DNA of 64,000 bases, from positions 62,001 through 126,000 of the forward strand of contig JAVDPC010000004.1 in the NCBI GenBank assembly GCA_031296915.1, in the 5' to 3' direction. Shown one piece after another: positions 35,901 through 44,212 of this stretch (position 1 is the first letter of the stretch; each line of letters opens with the position of its first letter). This DNA comes from Cerasicoccus frondis (GTDB taxonomy: Bacteria > Verrucomicrobiota > Verrucomicrobiia > Opitutales > Cerasicoccaceae). Both the position numbers and the translations under genes were made by a program. A model generated the notes under the pieces. It was not told where the DNA came from, searched no databases, and saw only the letters and a program-made list of their open reading frames with translations.

Positions 35901-36538
35901 ACACGGTCGCTCTCTGCCTCGACAGAACCATCACCCACCAGGAGCACCTGAGTCCCTCCCTCAATTGGCACAGTGGTCGCCGCCACAAGGTCAACCGCAT
36001 CCGTAGGTCTGAAGTTGAATGAATTTGGCGCATTAAGAATATGGCCATCAGCATCCACATCATTTTCAGGTAAGAAAGCGACAGATTCGTTTCCGCTTAC
36101 CAGCCAATTCAACAACTTCGCCTGAGAGCCCTTCGCATCCGATTGCTCTTGAATTGTGGCAGGAAGGCTCGAAGGGATTTCCGCATAGTTAATAGGTGCT
36201 CCATTTCCATAAACGCCAAGCCAACGCCCATTTGCAGTTGTAGTATCAGCTAGCGTCTCATCAATGTCTGAACGGGCAGTTGTGCGCTGGTCTGGACCTG
36301 CATATTTCTGCAGTTGGCCGATAGCTAAATTCAAGGCGAGTAGTGCATTTTGCCTTGCGGCGACTTCCTCATTTTGATTGCTCGATAAACCAGCGCTTAC
36401 TCGCGTGAGCATTGAAACCGACATGATCAATAATACCATCATGCCCATGAGCAACATTGAAATAACTAATGCAAAGCCGTTGCTCCGATGCAACTTACCC
36501 ATGTTGCAACATAATGTAGGTTTATTGATTTCTTCCAT
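32984..36538 (-). CDS. Giant prepilin-like protein, Verru_Chthon cassette A type
   Basis: An 1184-residue protein whose N-terminus is a type IV prepilin-like segment: GFALVISMLLMGMMVLLIM follows a short basic leader (GKLHRSN), so it may be cut by a prepilin peptidase. Translation may begin at Met13. The rest is a large extracytoplasmic body, with ARQNALLALNLAIGQLQKYAG just after the membrane helix, as in the Verrucomicrobia-specific 'Verru_Chthon cassette protein A' group. The usual neighbouring B, C and D cassette genes are not present. It is driven from operator 7, so it belongs to the polysaccharide regulon. A role in surface capture or secretion is inferred. Confidence 0.7.
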   Translation of the reverse strand: MEEINKPTLCCNMGKLHRSNGFALVISMLLMGMMVLLIMSVSMLTRVSAGLSSNQNEEVAARQNALLALNLAIGQLQKYAGPDQRTTARSDIDETLADTTTANGRWLGVYGNGAPINYAEIPSSLPATIQEQSDAKGSQAKLLNWLVSGNESVAFLPENDVDADGHILNAPNSFNFRPTDAVDLVAATTVPIEGGTQVLLVGDGSVEAESDRVMAPLVDVFGDDANVRTGRYAWWIGDEGAKANVTMEIAESTRLQGAFFTAQRTAPELVDRLRVIDFDESFLLGDNFAPDSEALSVLNSLDELTFLAAQDAEEMTQAIRSNRHDLTVYSESLLVDTYAGGLKQDLSALLATGATSPGNFEYLFPPDIDNLSDTFGVPTWGALRSYAQTTVPTDNKIDPRVPTLIDVGVSPVMTYYSLGLSYVAPDGIGEGLPIRVAMFPLVVLWNPYTSTIKAHEYEVGFSRIFTTAANYQLQVEKEVSDGAGGSSLEWVEKETVNFNRGATLENDQGTQNVYVRFKIDSPDIPPGASMIFTLQDAESGAYYDADILDEPQNTLTNGLNAAGHVLLDFGADTARFEADEVDSNFRVSGAKVLPPSGSSFGMSSGEISVYLGDLSEQSPVGYISSDVNDMGWYQSISRVWPAQDSSSNTIESIDSSGTSRGMRNEFLQTEGPLSQYVLGPTSVRYFEMNFAAGPQSSSVYRDVRWIAQGNPRALYATRVVNGGSAPQGFVAGSGMESQWITFNAETSGERASAGYGLDSVLGVVDATLFEHRSEDLPLMSIGQLQHANLSLINNYPSYPIGNSLADFHFLDARGELRLDHSNTQIEPTRSISAYYDISWLLNRQLWDRFFVSTIPNQGTGISTDTSMTALPDVLPNARMKITGELAEEEYRDGSLTASGLTLRGGFNINSTSEQAWRAVLGGMNQLPYNPEDGVSSPNTLMSALPRFSQPTEAPSVDPTGAWAWQGFRQLTEEQIAGLAKNIVAEVRNRGPFVSLADFVNRRLVDNSETDSDERFKGVLQAAIDSVYSGSSAVNRGEDTAYGPTGSNPFYHEDSKLPNYGGSNFDLELMQGYQGVPDGEVPHGSTSAFAPQFLTQADVLSAIGSGLAARSDTFVIRAYGESINPLTNERKAQAWCEAVLQRQIEYLDSDANDPNDVLADLSLENFKFGRKFKIVSFRWLTPNEI

Positions 36539-36673
36539 GGGGCTAGACTCTAGGCGGCTGAAAAAACAGGGGAATTAACTAATTTAGGATGAAAGCGCGA
36601 AATACTTTTTAAATCGCAGATACGAGAAAAAATACTCAAATGCAAACTCGTCGCCCACGCACATCGTTTCTCA

Positions 36674-36687
36674 TGCATACTCATGCA
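36674..36687. promoter_or_regulatory. PUL operator 7 (TGCAT-N4-ATGCA)
   Basis: Perfect half-sites around ACTC, 136 bp upstream of the giant prepilin-like gene. It is the last copy before the IS3 debris and marks the edge of the locus. Confidence 0.75.
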
Positions 36688-36704
36688 AACACTCCGACTG
36701 CAGT

Positions 36705-37295
36705 TTAACAATAGTCAATAAACGAACAAGTGGCTGAGTCCCCCTTTTTGGCCCACTTGTTATGAGAAGATTCAGTCGGTTTGTTGTTTACTCTGTTGGT
36801 TGGGTTGTTGAGGTTCTGGCGTAGAGAGGCCGTAGGCCGAACGGAGCCGGAACCTGTGGATTGTTGTTTGGCAAATTGGGCTGGCGTAAGCAAGCCCAGA
36901 GATCGGTGAGGTCTTTCGTGATTATGTAGGTGACGGTAATCATCGAAGATGACGCGTGATTCGCTCAGAGTGTAGATGAGCTCCCGGTTGAGGCATTCAC
37001 GCCGGAACTTATCGTTGAAGCTCTCGACGAATCCATTCTGCCAGGGGCAGCCGGGATCGATGTAGATGGTCTTGATTTGATGGTCCTCAAGCCACCCTTG
37101 GATACACTTGGCGATGAACTCTGGCCCGTTGTCTGACCGGATATACTCAGGTGCCCCGTGTTCGGCAATGGCATCTTGGAGCAAGGTCAGCACATCCTCG
37201 GCTTTGATGGCTCGGTCGGAATGGATGCAGTGGCATTCACGCGTGTATTCGTCGATGAGATTGAACACTGGTTGGCCCTCGTAAAATCGATCCAT
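36705..37295 (-). pseudogene. IS3-family transposase OrfB, C-terminal part
   Basis: The C-terminal half of an IS3 (IS407-like) DDE transposase. The second Asp lies in IRSDNGPEFI and the Glu in GFVESFNDKFR; PGCPWQNG and the tail RPHRSLGLLTPAQF are typical. The N-terminal half of OrfB and all of OrfA are absent on this strand, and the region at 37298 switches to unrelated sequence. The last about 35 residues run past the usual end of the protein. Confidence 0.9.
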
Positions 37296-37336
37296 TGCTA
37301 CTGAGATGATTTTCTGGCAAAACCGGAAAATCGAAG

Positions 37337-37526
37337 ATGAAGAACAGCCGTAGAAGCACCGAACGGATCATCCGCATCCTTCGTGAGACAGAAGGTATAA
37401 CCACCTAGGAGGCATGCCGGGCGCACAACATGAGTCCGGCAACTTATCACCACTGGAAGGGCAAGCATCCCACGCTGGGCTATCGCAAGATCGCCGCCAA
37501 GCTGCGTGAAGCTGGCTGGATGGACA
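37337..37526 (+). pseudogene. IS3-family OrfA/OrfB fragment, inverted relative to the other
   Basis: The plus strand from ATG 37337 reads MKNSRRSTERIIRILRETEG, an IS3 OrfA start, with an in-frame TAG at 37406. After NMSPATYHHWKGK it jumps to an OrfB-like stretch, HPTLGYRKIAAKLREAGW, meaning the end of OrfA and the start of OrfB are deleted. It then meets the hsdM remnant at about 37526. It may be the missing front of the OrfB fragment at 36705-37295 after inversion. Confidence 0.75.
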
Positions 37527-38488
<962 letters not shown>

Positions 38489-38680
38489 GAGGTGAAACCT
38501 CCGATGAAATAATTCGTTCCCGCGAGGCAATCAATAATAAGATTTAATACAGAAGCACACAGATCAAGTCATTCAAGGGGCAACATCGAATAGCCATGAA
38601 GCTAAACACCCTTCCAGAGAATAGGTACTTGCGCGTAAGCAGTCGGACGACTACAGACTTGTTCGGATAATTTTGGACGG

Positions 38681-38699
38681 GTGGGAATTTCTGTGGGAA
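38681..38699 (+). repeat. Possible integrase arm-site repeat, right
   Basis: GTGGGAATTTCTGTGGGAA differs at one base from 1128-1146 near the left end. Confidence 0.45.
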
Positions 38700-38721
38700 T
38701 TTTCACTAATTTCTACACCAA

Positions 38722-38784
38722 AAAATCCATAAACATCTCATCATCAACGGTCCCCATAGTTCAATGGATAGAACCGCGGTTTCC
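38722..38784 (+). repeat. attR: right 63-bp direct repeat
   Basis: Matches attL (984-1046), with 38745-38784 identical. The tRNA-Arg gene begins inside it at 38750 and continues past it, so its 5' half is island-borne and the remainder chromosomal. Confidence 0.9.
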
Positions 38785-38824
38785 TAAACCGTTAATCTGG
38801 GTTCGAGTCCCAGTGGGGGCGCCA
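38750..38824 (+). tRNA. tRNA-Arg(CCT)
   Basis: Full cloverleaf with encoded CCA. The acceptor GTCCCCA pairs with TGGGGGC, the anticodon stem GCGGT pairs with ACCGT (one G-T), the loop TTCCTAA gives anticodon CCT, and the T-arm is CTGGG-TTCGAGT-CCCAG. It serves as the integration site; the first 35 nt are duplicated at 1012-1046. Confidence 0.95.
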
Positions 38825-38830
38825 TCAATG

Positions 38831-38857
38831 AAAGAAAAAGCCCGCGTATTGCGGGCT
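38831..38857 (-). terminator. Terminator of tRNA-Lys
   Basis: AGCCCGC (38839-38845) and GCGGGCT (38851-38857) form a 7-bp stem with a 5-nt loop. On the minus strand it is followed by TTTTTCTTT, a good intrinsic terminator for the tRNA-Lys gene. Confidence 0.8.
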
Positions 38858-38863
38858 AATGAA

Positions 38864-38939
38864 TGGTGGGTCGGCCGGGACTTGAACCCGGAACCAATTG
38901 CTTAAAAGGCAACTGCTCTACCGATTGAGCTACCGACCC
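38864..38939 (-). tRNA. tRNA-Lys(TTT)
   Basis: Minus strand begins GGGTCGGTAGCTCAATCGGT and contains the anticodon loop CTTTTAA (anticodon TTT), T-arm sequence GGTTCAAGTCC and encoded CCA. Convergent with tRNA-Arg. Confidence 0.95.
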
Positions 38940-39537
38940 ATACTGCTAAGAATTAAACACTTACAACTTTCGAATGACAGACTTTCTAAACCAGACTTCT
39001 GCACCTAGAAAAGGCGTCGGAATACTATGTATTCGAGTAAAAGACTCGTTGGTCTGCTACGTTCGTAACTGTTTAAGAGCTAGAAAAACGGAGGATACTA
39101 CGCCCACCTTATCTTCAGTCAAGAAGGAAACCGGAACTATTCTGAGCATTTCTGCAGCGACATGATCTAAGCCGCAGCAGGCCAACGAAACCTCGCAGTT
39201 ATGTGATAGCCTGCAAAGTATCTGTTTAATCATAATTAAAAGGCGGCCTAAGTGACACTTGCCCCATGAGCAAAGCCTGACCTTCATTACGCCAATAAGC
39301 ACCGGTCAAAGACCCATGCGATTTTGCACTTTCCCGGAGAGCATTTGGTGCGTGTCACTTGTTAAACTTTCGCCCCCCATCGAAACGATACAGCTTTACC
39401 GCACGATAGGCCACTTACCACTCCGTTCACCCAGACGACATTGGTTACGCACGCCTGCATCGCATTTTGCTTAAAGGCGTGGAGAACCCACGCGCGACGC
39501 AGGCTTGGGCTTGAACTTCGAGCATGATTCCGTCTGA
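38940..39537. other. Intergenic region between tRNA-Lys and scpB
   Basis: About 600 bp. No convincing reading frame, transposase remnant or known RNA signature (RNase P, tmRNA and SRP hallmarks were looked for by eye and not found). It presumably holds the tRNA-Lys and scpB promoters. Confidence 0.5.
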
Positions 39538-40401
39538 ATGCCGGTTTCATCCATGGTCTTCAATTTAAAGAAAATTCTGCGCGCCCTCTTATTGTCGACG
39601 TCTGACCCGCTGTCCATTCGCGACATCCAGGCGGTCATCACCCGTTACCATCAGCAGGCAACGGATGATCCCGAGGAAGCGCCGTCCATGCCGCCCCCCG
39701 TATCGCGCCCTCCCTTCGAGCCCGAGCAGAGCGAATTGAACGACATCATGGAACAAGTCCCCACGCTGCTGACCGCGACTCAGATTCGCGACGCAATGGA
39801 CGCTATTTCAGCCGAACTGATTGAAAAACGTGAAGTTTACCGAGTGGTTCAGGGGCCTGCGGGTTACCGCATCACCACCGCGCCGGACTACGCCGATTGG
39901 GTCCGACTGCTCCGCAATGAAGCCCGCCCCATGCGCCTTTCGCAGGCTGCGATGGAAACGCTGGCCATCGTTGCTTACCGCCAACCCGTTACTCGTGCTG
40001 AGCTTGAGGCGATTCGCGGCGTATCCGCCGATGGCGCCATTAATCGTTTGCTAGAGCATGAGCTCGTAGTGGTGACAGGCCGCGCCGACTTGCCTGGACG
40101 CCCGATCCAATACGGCACGACGGATAAATTTCTTGAATTCATTGGCATCCAATCCATTGAAGAACTCCCCGCCTCCGATGTGTTGTCGCCCAACCAAATT
40201 ACCGAGTGGATCCGACAAGCCACTCAGGGCGAGCAAGAAGTCACCGAACAGGACGTGGGGCTGCCCAGCGAAGAAAGCCAGCAGCAACTACCCGTACCCG
40301 ATGATGACGAGTTCGATGCTGAGCCTGACGCCAACGATGAAGAACCTGTCGAGCCTATCAGCTCGCCTTCCGAAGAGGACGAAGAGCCTAAAACGGTCTA
40401 A
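39538..40401 (+). CDS. scpB: Segregation and condensation protein ScpB
   Basis: ScpB dimers bind the ScpA kleisin of the SMC condensin and help condense and segregate the chromosome. The 287-residue protein has the two winged-helix domains of the family: KKILRALLLSTSDPLSIRDI near the N-terminus and AAMETLAIVAYRQPVTRAE with IRGVSADGAINRLLEHELV in the second. The C-terminal 75 residues are low-complexity and acidic (EEPVEPISSPSEEDEE), longer than usual. Start may be Met6 (39553). ScpA is encoded 21 kb away at 61678. The stop overlaps the convergent MFS stop by four bases. Confidence 0.93.
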   Translation: MPVSSMVFNLKKILRALLLSTSDPLSIRDIQAVITRYHQQATDDPEEAPSMPPPVSRPPFEPEQSELNDIMEQVPTLLTATQIRDAMDAISAELIEKREVYRVVQGPAGYRITTAPDYADWVRLLRNEARPMRLSQAAMETLAIVAYRQPVTRAELEAIRGVSADGAINRLLEHELVVVTGRADLPGRPIQYGTTDKFLEFIGIQSIEELPASDVLSPNQITEWIRQATQGEQEVTEQDVGLPSEESQQQLPVPDDDEFDAEPDANDEEPVEPISSPSEEDEEPKTV

Positions 40402-41744
40402 TCAGTAGCGGTCTGTTCGTCAGCATAGCGACGCTGGGGATTTTCCACCCGCAAGCAAAGCGCAAGGATCACCACACACCCTCCGATGCTGGCATAGAAC
40501 GCTGCATGATACGATTCGGTCAGCCATTTACTCAGATCAAAAAACACCGGCCCAAGCGCGCTCGTAATGACCATCAGCGTCATCACCCAACTGCTGATTT
40601 TGCCCAAGTGCTTGCGCCCGTAATAACGCGGCCAGGTGACCGTGAGCAGCGTGCCAAAAGATCCCCAAGTGACGCCAGTGCCAACAAGGAACAATGCAAT
40701 GCCCCACCCCGTTGGAAAATTTAAGTAACCCACGAGGGAAACGATCATCGCCACCATTGTCAGCAAGTAGCAGTATTTCAGGCGAAAGCGACTCGTCATC
40801 CACCCAATGCCGAAGCTCACCGGAATGTTGATAAAAACGGTTTTGGCGAAGAGCGCATACAATTCCTCGGGCGTTAGGCCAAACTCTGGAGCCATCGATT
40901 GTGCATGAAATCCAAGCGCCGTGCCAATGAATCCATTGAGGCAAAACGTTCCTGAAAACAGCCAAAATGGCAAGGTGCGCGCAGCTTCGTTAGGCGTGAA
41001 TTCCCGATAAACCGTAAACTCGCTCGAGTCTACTTTCTTAGCCGGTTTATCCGTGGCTCCACCGTCCATTTCGAGCCCGCACTCCTCGGGATTATCACGA
41101 AAGACCAGCCAGCAAAACAACGTGCCGACCACCAGCATAAACAAGCCCATGCCAATCCAGGCCTGTCGCCAACCGCCCAGCCAGTCCATGATCCACGCGA
41201 GAATCAACAGCGCCGAGGTGAAGGCAATCGACACGGGCATACCGCTGATCGCACTGGCCATGCCTCTCTTACGATCGAACCATTTGCCAATCATTGCACG
41301 CGAGACGATCGACAACACACCCTGCCCCCAGAAGCGAATGCAAAAGAAGCCCACAATAATCAGCGGCATCGCAACCCAGACATTTGGCTCATCAACAATG
41401 GCCAACATGATATGATCAGTCTGAGACATGTAGAGCAACGCCGCCCCCAAACACAGTGACGCCATCACCCCAACCTTGCGCGCGCCGATACGATCGAAGA
41501 CTCCCCCCATCAACGGCAGCGTCAACCCGGAGGCGATCGTCCCAATCATATAGGCCGTGCTTAGCTCAAGGCTGCTGACGCCAAGCGCGGCCATCACATA
41601 TTCCTTAAACGGACCCACGCCCGCCGTCTGCCCAGGCAGGCTGAACAACATCGCCGCTGTCCCCGCCGCCACAATCATCCAACCGTAGAAAAACGGAAAG
41701 CTCGCGGGCCGGAATGGCAAATCTGGATCAAAAAGTCGTTTCAT
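40398..41744 (-). CDS. MFS transporter (OFA / oxalate-formate antiporter-like)
   Basis: A membrane carrier of about 448 residues with 12 hydrophobic segments. The start FFYGWMIVAAGTAAMLFSLPGQT resembles the monocarboxylate/OFA branch, and GGVFDRIGARKVG is the MFS loop 2-3 motif. A cytoplasmic loop near the middle (ATDKPAKKVDSSEF) separates the two halves. I chose Met at 41744; an ATG at 41798 would add an 18-residue N-terminal extension. The substrate is unknown; a monocarboxylate or related organic acid is likely. Confidence 0.82.
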   Translation of the reverse strand: MKRLFDPDLPFRPASFPFFYGWMIVAAGTAAMLFSLPGQTAGVGPFKEYVMAALGVSSLELSTAYMIGTIASGLTLPLMGGVFDRIGARKVGVMASLCLGAALLYMSQTDHIMLAIVDEPNVWVAMPLIIVGFFCIRFWGQGVLSIVSRAMIGKWFDRKRGMASAISGMPVSIAFTSALLILAWIMDWLGGWRQAWIGMGLFMLVVGTLFCWLVFRDNPEECGLEMDGGATDKPAKKVDSSEFTVYREFTPNEAARTLPFWLFSGTFCLNGFIGTALGFHAQSMAPEFGLTPEELYALFAKTVFINIPVSFGIGWMTSRFRLKYCYLLTMVAMIVSLVGYLNFPTGWGIALFLVGTGVTWGSFGTLLTVTWPRYYGRKHLGKISSWVMTLMVITSALGPVFFDLSKWLTESYHAAFYASIGGCVVILALCLRVENPQRRYADEQTATD

Positions 41745-41917
41745 AAGGCTCACGGAACCGCGAGTAATCGGAAGGAAATGCTTGGTCAGCGCCACCAACG
41801 ATCAGCTCGCTCATCCAGTTTTTTATTTTCGAACAGTCCCCGAGGGAATGTCGCCATCTTTTTCGATTAATCTTTTTCCTTTAACCCCGATCCAGGCTGT
41901 GGCTGAATAAGGTCCGT

Positions 41918-43519
41918 ATGAGCGATTTCGATGTCATCATAGTCGGAGGCGGGCCTTGCGGGCTCTTAACGTCGCTCTTACTGGAGCACATGGGCGTATC
42001 AAGCCTCGTCATCGAGCGACACCCGGACATCTCCATTCACCCGAAGGCCATGGGCATCATGCGGCGCACAGGGGAAATTTACCGACAGCTCGGACTCTAT
42101 GACCGCATGCGCGCGGCGGACCTGACCGCCAAGTCCCCCCATGACTTGATGATCTGGTCCAAAAGCCTTACCGGTGAGATCCTAGGACGGGTTCCTGTTA
42201 CGGAAAACGCTGAAGCGGTTACGCCCTGCGTGCGCTTCCACGCGCCACAGCCGCATACCGAAGCCGTCATTGCGCGGGAGATCAATGCGAGTCGCATCGG
42301 TAAGATAATCCATTACAAAGAGGTCGTCGCCACCGCCGAGACCGATTCCGGCGTCTCTGCAACCTATGTCGACCGCACCACCGGCGCGGAAACCATCGTG
42401 ACTGGCCAATACCTAATCGCCGCTGACGGAGCCCGCAGCCCCATTCGCGAAAAGCTCGGCATTGAGGTTCAGGGACCTGGCGACATGGGGCACTTCCTCA
42501 ACACCTATTTCCGCGCCAACTACGGACCACAGTTGGAGGATCGCAAATCATTACTTTATAATGCGCTCGGCGAAGATTTCATTGAGAGCTTTGTCACCGT
42601 CAACGGCCATGACCTGTGGCTGATGCACCACTTCCTTGAGGATGGTGAAACCATAGAGGATTATCCCGAGGAGCGCATGACGCAACTGATCAGAAAGGCG
42701 TCGGGCCTGCCAGACACACCCGTGGAAATCATTTCGATCCTGCCCTGGATCATGAGTCCCAAACTGGCGCTGCAATGGCGCAAAGGCAGATATTTTCTCG
42801 TGGGAGACGCCGCAGCGCGCCTCTCCCCCAGTGGTGGCATGGGCATGAACACTGGCCTACAGGGAGCTCACAACCTTGCCTGGAAACTGGCTTCAGTGGT
42901 CAAAGGCGATGCTCCGCAATCCTTGCTCGATACCTACCAAAGCGAGCGCCTCTCAGCAGCAGCCATGATTTCTCAAAGCAGTAACGACAACTTTATGGAG
43001 GTTTACTCCATCGTCGAGTGTGCGCTGCGCGGCGACTGGGACCGCGCCAAAGAACAGATTGCCCATAGCCGACGCGCGGGCAGTATGCTCGGCCTGGACT
43101 TGGGCCTCACCTACGAGCACGGCGCATTTGCCGCCGATGGAACCGACGCCCCCGAACGCAGCGATCCGCTCAACGACTACACCCCCAGCGGACGGCCTGG
43201 CGGCCGGGCGCCACACGTTTGGATCAGCGATAAGCAATCCACGCTGGACTTATTTGGCGACGGTTTCGCCCTCCTCACGGGACCAGACGGCGACGGCTGG
43301 CAAGCAGCTTTGGACAACGAAAGCTGGCCGTTGAAGGGAGTCCTAGCGACCAAGCGACACACAATCGACAGCGATGAGTTCCTCTCAATTTATGGCATCG
43401 AAAGCGACGGCGCCGTTTTGGTTCGCCCAGATGGCTATGTCGCGGCACGCTTTCAATCAATTCGTCAAAACGGGCCGGACTGGCTGATTGCGGCTGCCCG
43501 CGAAAGCATCGGCGCCTGA
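41918..43519 (+). CDS. FAD-binding aromatic monooxygenase (PheA/TfdB type)
   Basis: A 533-residue flavoprotein hydroxylase. It has the dinucleotide motif VIIVGGGPCGLLTSLLLEHMG at the N-terminus, the DG motif ADGARSPIREKLGI and the FAD-ribityl motif FLVGDAAARLSPSGGMGMNTG followed by NLAWKLA. The last about 150 residues form a thioredoxin-like domain as in phenol/2,4-dichlorophenol hydroxylases. It would hydroxylate an aromatic or polyketide-like substrate with NAD(P)H and O2. No other aromatic-catabolism gene is adjacent, so the substrate is open. Confidence 0.85.
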   Translation: MSDFDVIIVGGGPCGLLTSLLLEHMGVSSLVIERHPDISIHPKAMGIMRRTGEIYRQLGLYDRMRAADLTAKSPHDLMIWSKSLTGEILGRVPVTENAEAVTPCVRFHAPQPHTEAVIAREINASRIGKIIHYKEVVATAETDSGVSATYVDRTTGAETIVTGQYLIAADGARSPIREKLGIEVQGPGDMGHFLNTYFRANYGPQLEDRKSLLYNALGEDFIESFVTVNGHDLWLMHHFLEDGETIEDYPEERMTQLIRKASGLPDTPVEIISILPWIMSPKLALQWRKGRYFLVGDAAARLSPSGGMGMNTGLQGAHNLAWKLASVVKGDAPQSLLDTYQSERLSAAAMISQSSNDNFMEVYSIVECALRGDWDRAKEQIAHSRRAGSMLGLDLGLTYEHGAFAADGTDAPERSDPLNDYTPSGRPGGRAPHVWISDKQSTLDLFGDGFALLTGPDGDGWQAALDNESWPLKGVLATKRHTIDSDEFLSIYGIESDGAVLVRPDGYVAARFQSIRQNGPDWLIAAARESIGA

Positions 43520-43525
43520 GGAGCG

Positions 43526-44173
43526 TCAGTTATCCAAGCCAAGCTTATCAAGCTTCGGCAGGATAACAAAACGGCAATAACCGGCATTCTGGTTATTATC
43601 GTAATAATCCTGATGATAATCCTCGGCTGCAAAGAAAGTCTCAGCCGGTGTAATTTCAGTAACAATCGGACTCTTGAAATTCTTCTGAGCATCGGCCTTT
43701 GACTTGGCGGCGGTTTCAGCCTGCTCATTGCTGTGTGTGAAAATGGCGGAGCGATACTGCGTGCCGACATCAGCGCCCTGGCGGTTGAGCGTAGTTGGAT
43801 CATGCATTCTCCAAAACACGTCCAGTAGCTGATCGTAGCGAATGATATCCGGATCAAACTTCACTTGGATGACTTCAGCATGGCCGGTTCGCCCAGTGCA
43901 TACCTCTTGATAAGTCGGGTTATCAACGGCTCCCCCCATGTAACCAGACTCAACACTGGCAACACCCGGCAGGCGCTGCATGACTGCTTCAGTGCACCAG
44001 AAACAACCGGCGCCAAAGGTGGCGACCTCCAGATTTTCGGGATTAGGCGTAGGCATATCGGCAATGGGCTTGGGTTCAGCGGTTCCCTCAGAACACCCTA
44101 AAAGGAAAGACAGAATCGCGACGACTGCAATCGCCGTCAGCGATTTTCGAAAGCGGGTGGATTTCAATTTCAT
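43526..44173 (-). CDS. msrA: Peptide methionine sulfoxide reductase MsrA, lipoprotein form
   Basis: MsrA reduces methionine-S-sulfoxide in oxidised proteins. The catalytic motif FGAGCFWCTEAVMQRLPGV is present, with SGYMGG, TGRTGHAEV and HDPTTLNRQGADVGTQYRS. The N-terminus is a lipoprotein signal (IAVVAILSFLLGC, lipobox LLGC), so this copy is membrane-anchored and outside the cytoplasm, repairing envelope proteins. It follows two genes for unknown envelope proteins at short distance, probably one operon. Confidence 0.93.
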   Translation of the reverse strand: MKLKSTRFRKSLTAIAVVAILSFLLGCSEGTAEPKPIADMPTPNPENLEVATFGAGCFWCTEAVMQRLPGVASVESGYMGGAVDNPTYQEVCTGRTGHAEVIQVKFDPDIIRYDQLLDVFWRMHDPTTLNRQGADVGTQYRSAIFTHSNEQAETAAKSKADAQKNFKSPIVTEITPAETFFAAEDYHQDYYDNNQNAGYCRFVILPKLDKLGLDN

Positions 44174-44212
44174 GGGGGTTCAGTCGCAACTCACCGCGAA
44201 ACCTGACACTTT

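Noticed and set aside
36302..36315. Further TGCAT-N4-ATGCA-like site (TGCAT-N4-CTGCA)
   Set aside because: It lies inside the coding sequence of the giant prepilin-like gene and has a mismatch; treated as chance.
10754..36538. Classical Bacteroidetes-type PUL with SusC/SusD
   Set aside because: No TonB-dependent receptor or SusD-like gene is present; uptake seems to rely on the GPH carrier.
38940..39537. Structured RNA gene (tmRNA, RNase P or SRP RNA)
   Set aside because: None of the diagnostic core sequences of these RNAs could be found on either strand.
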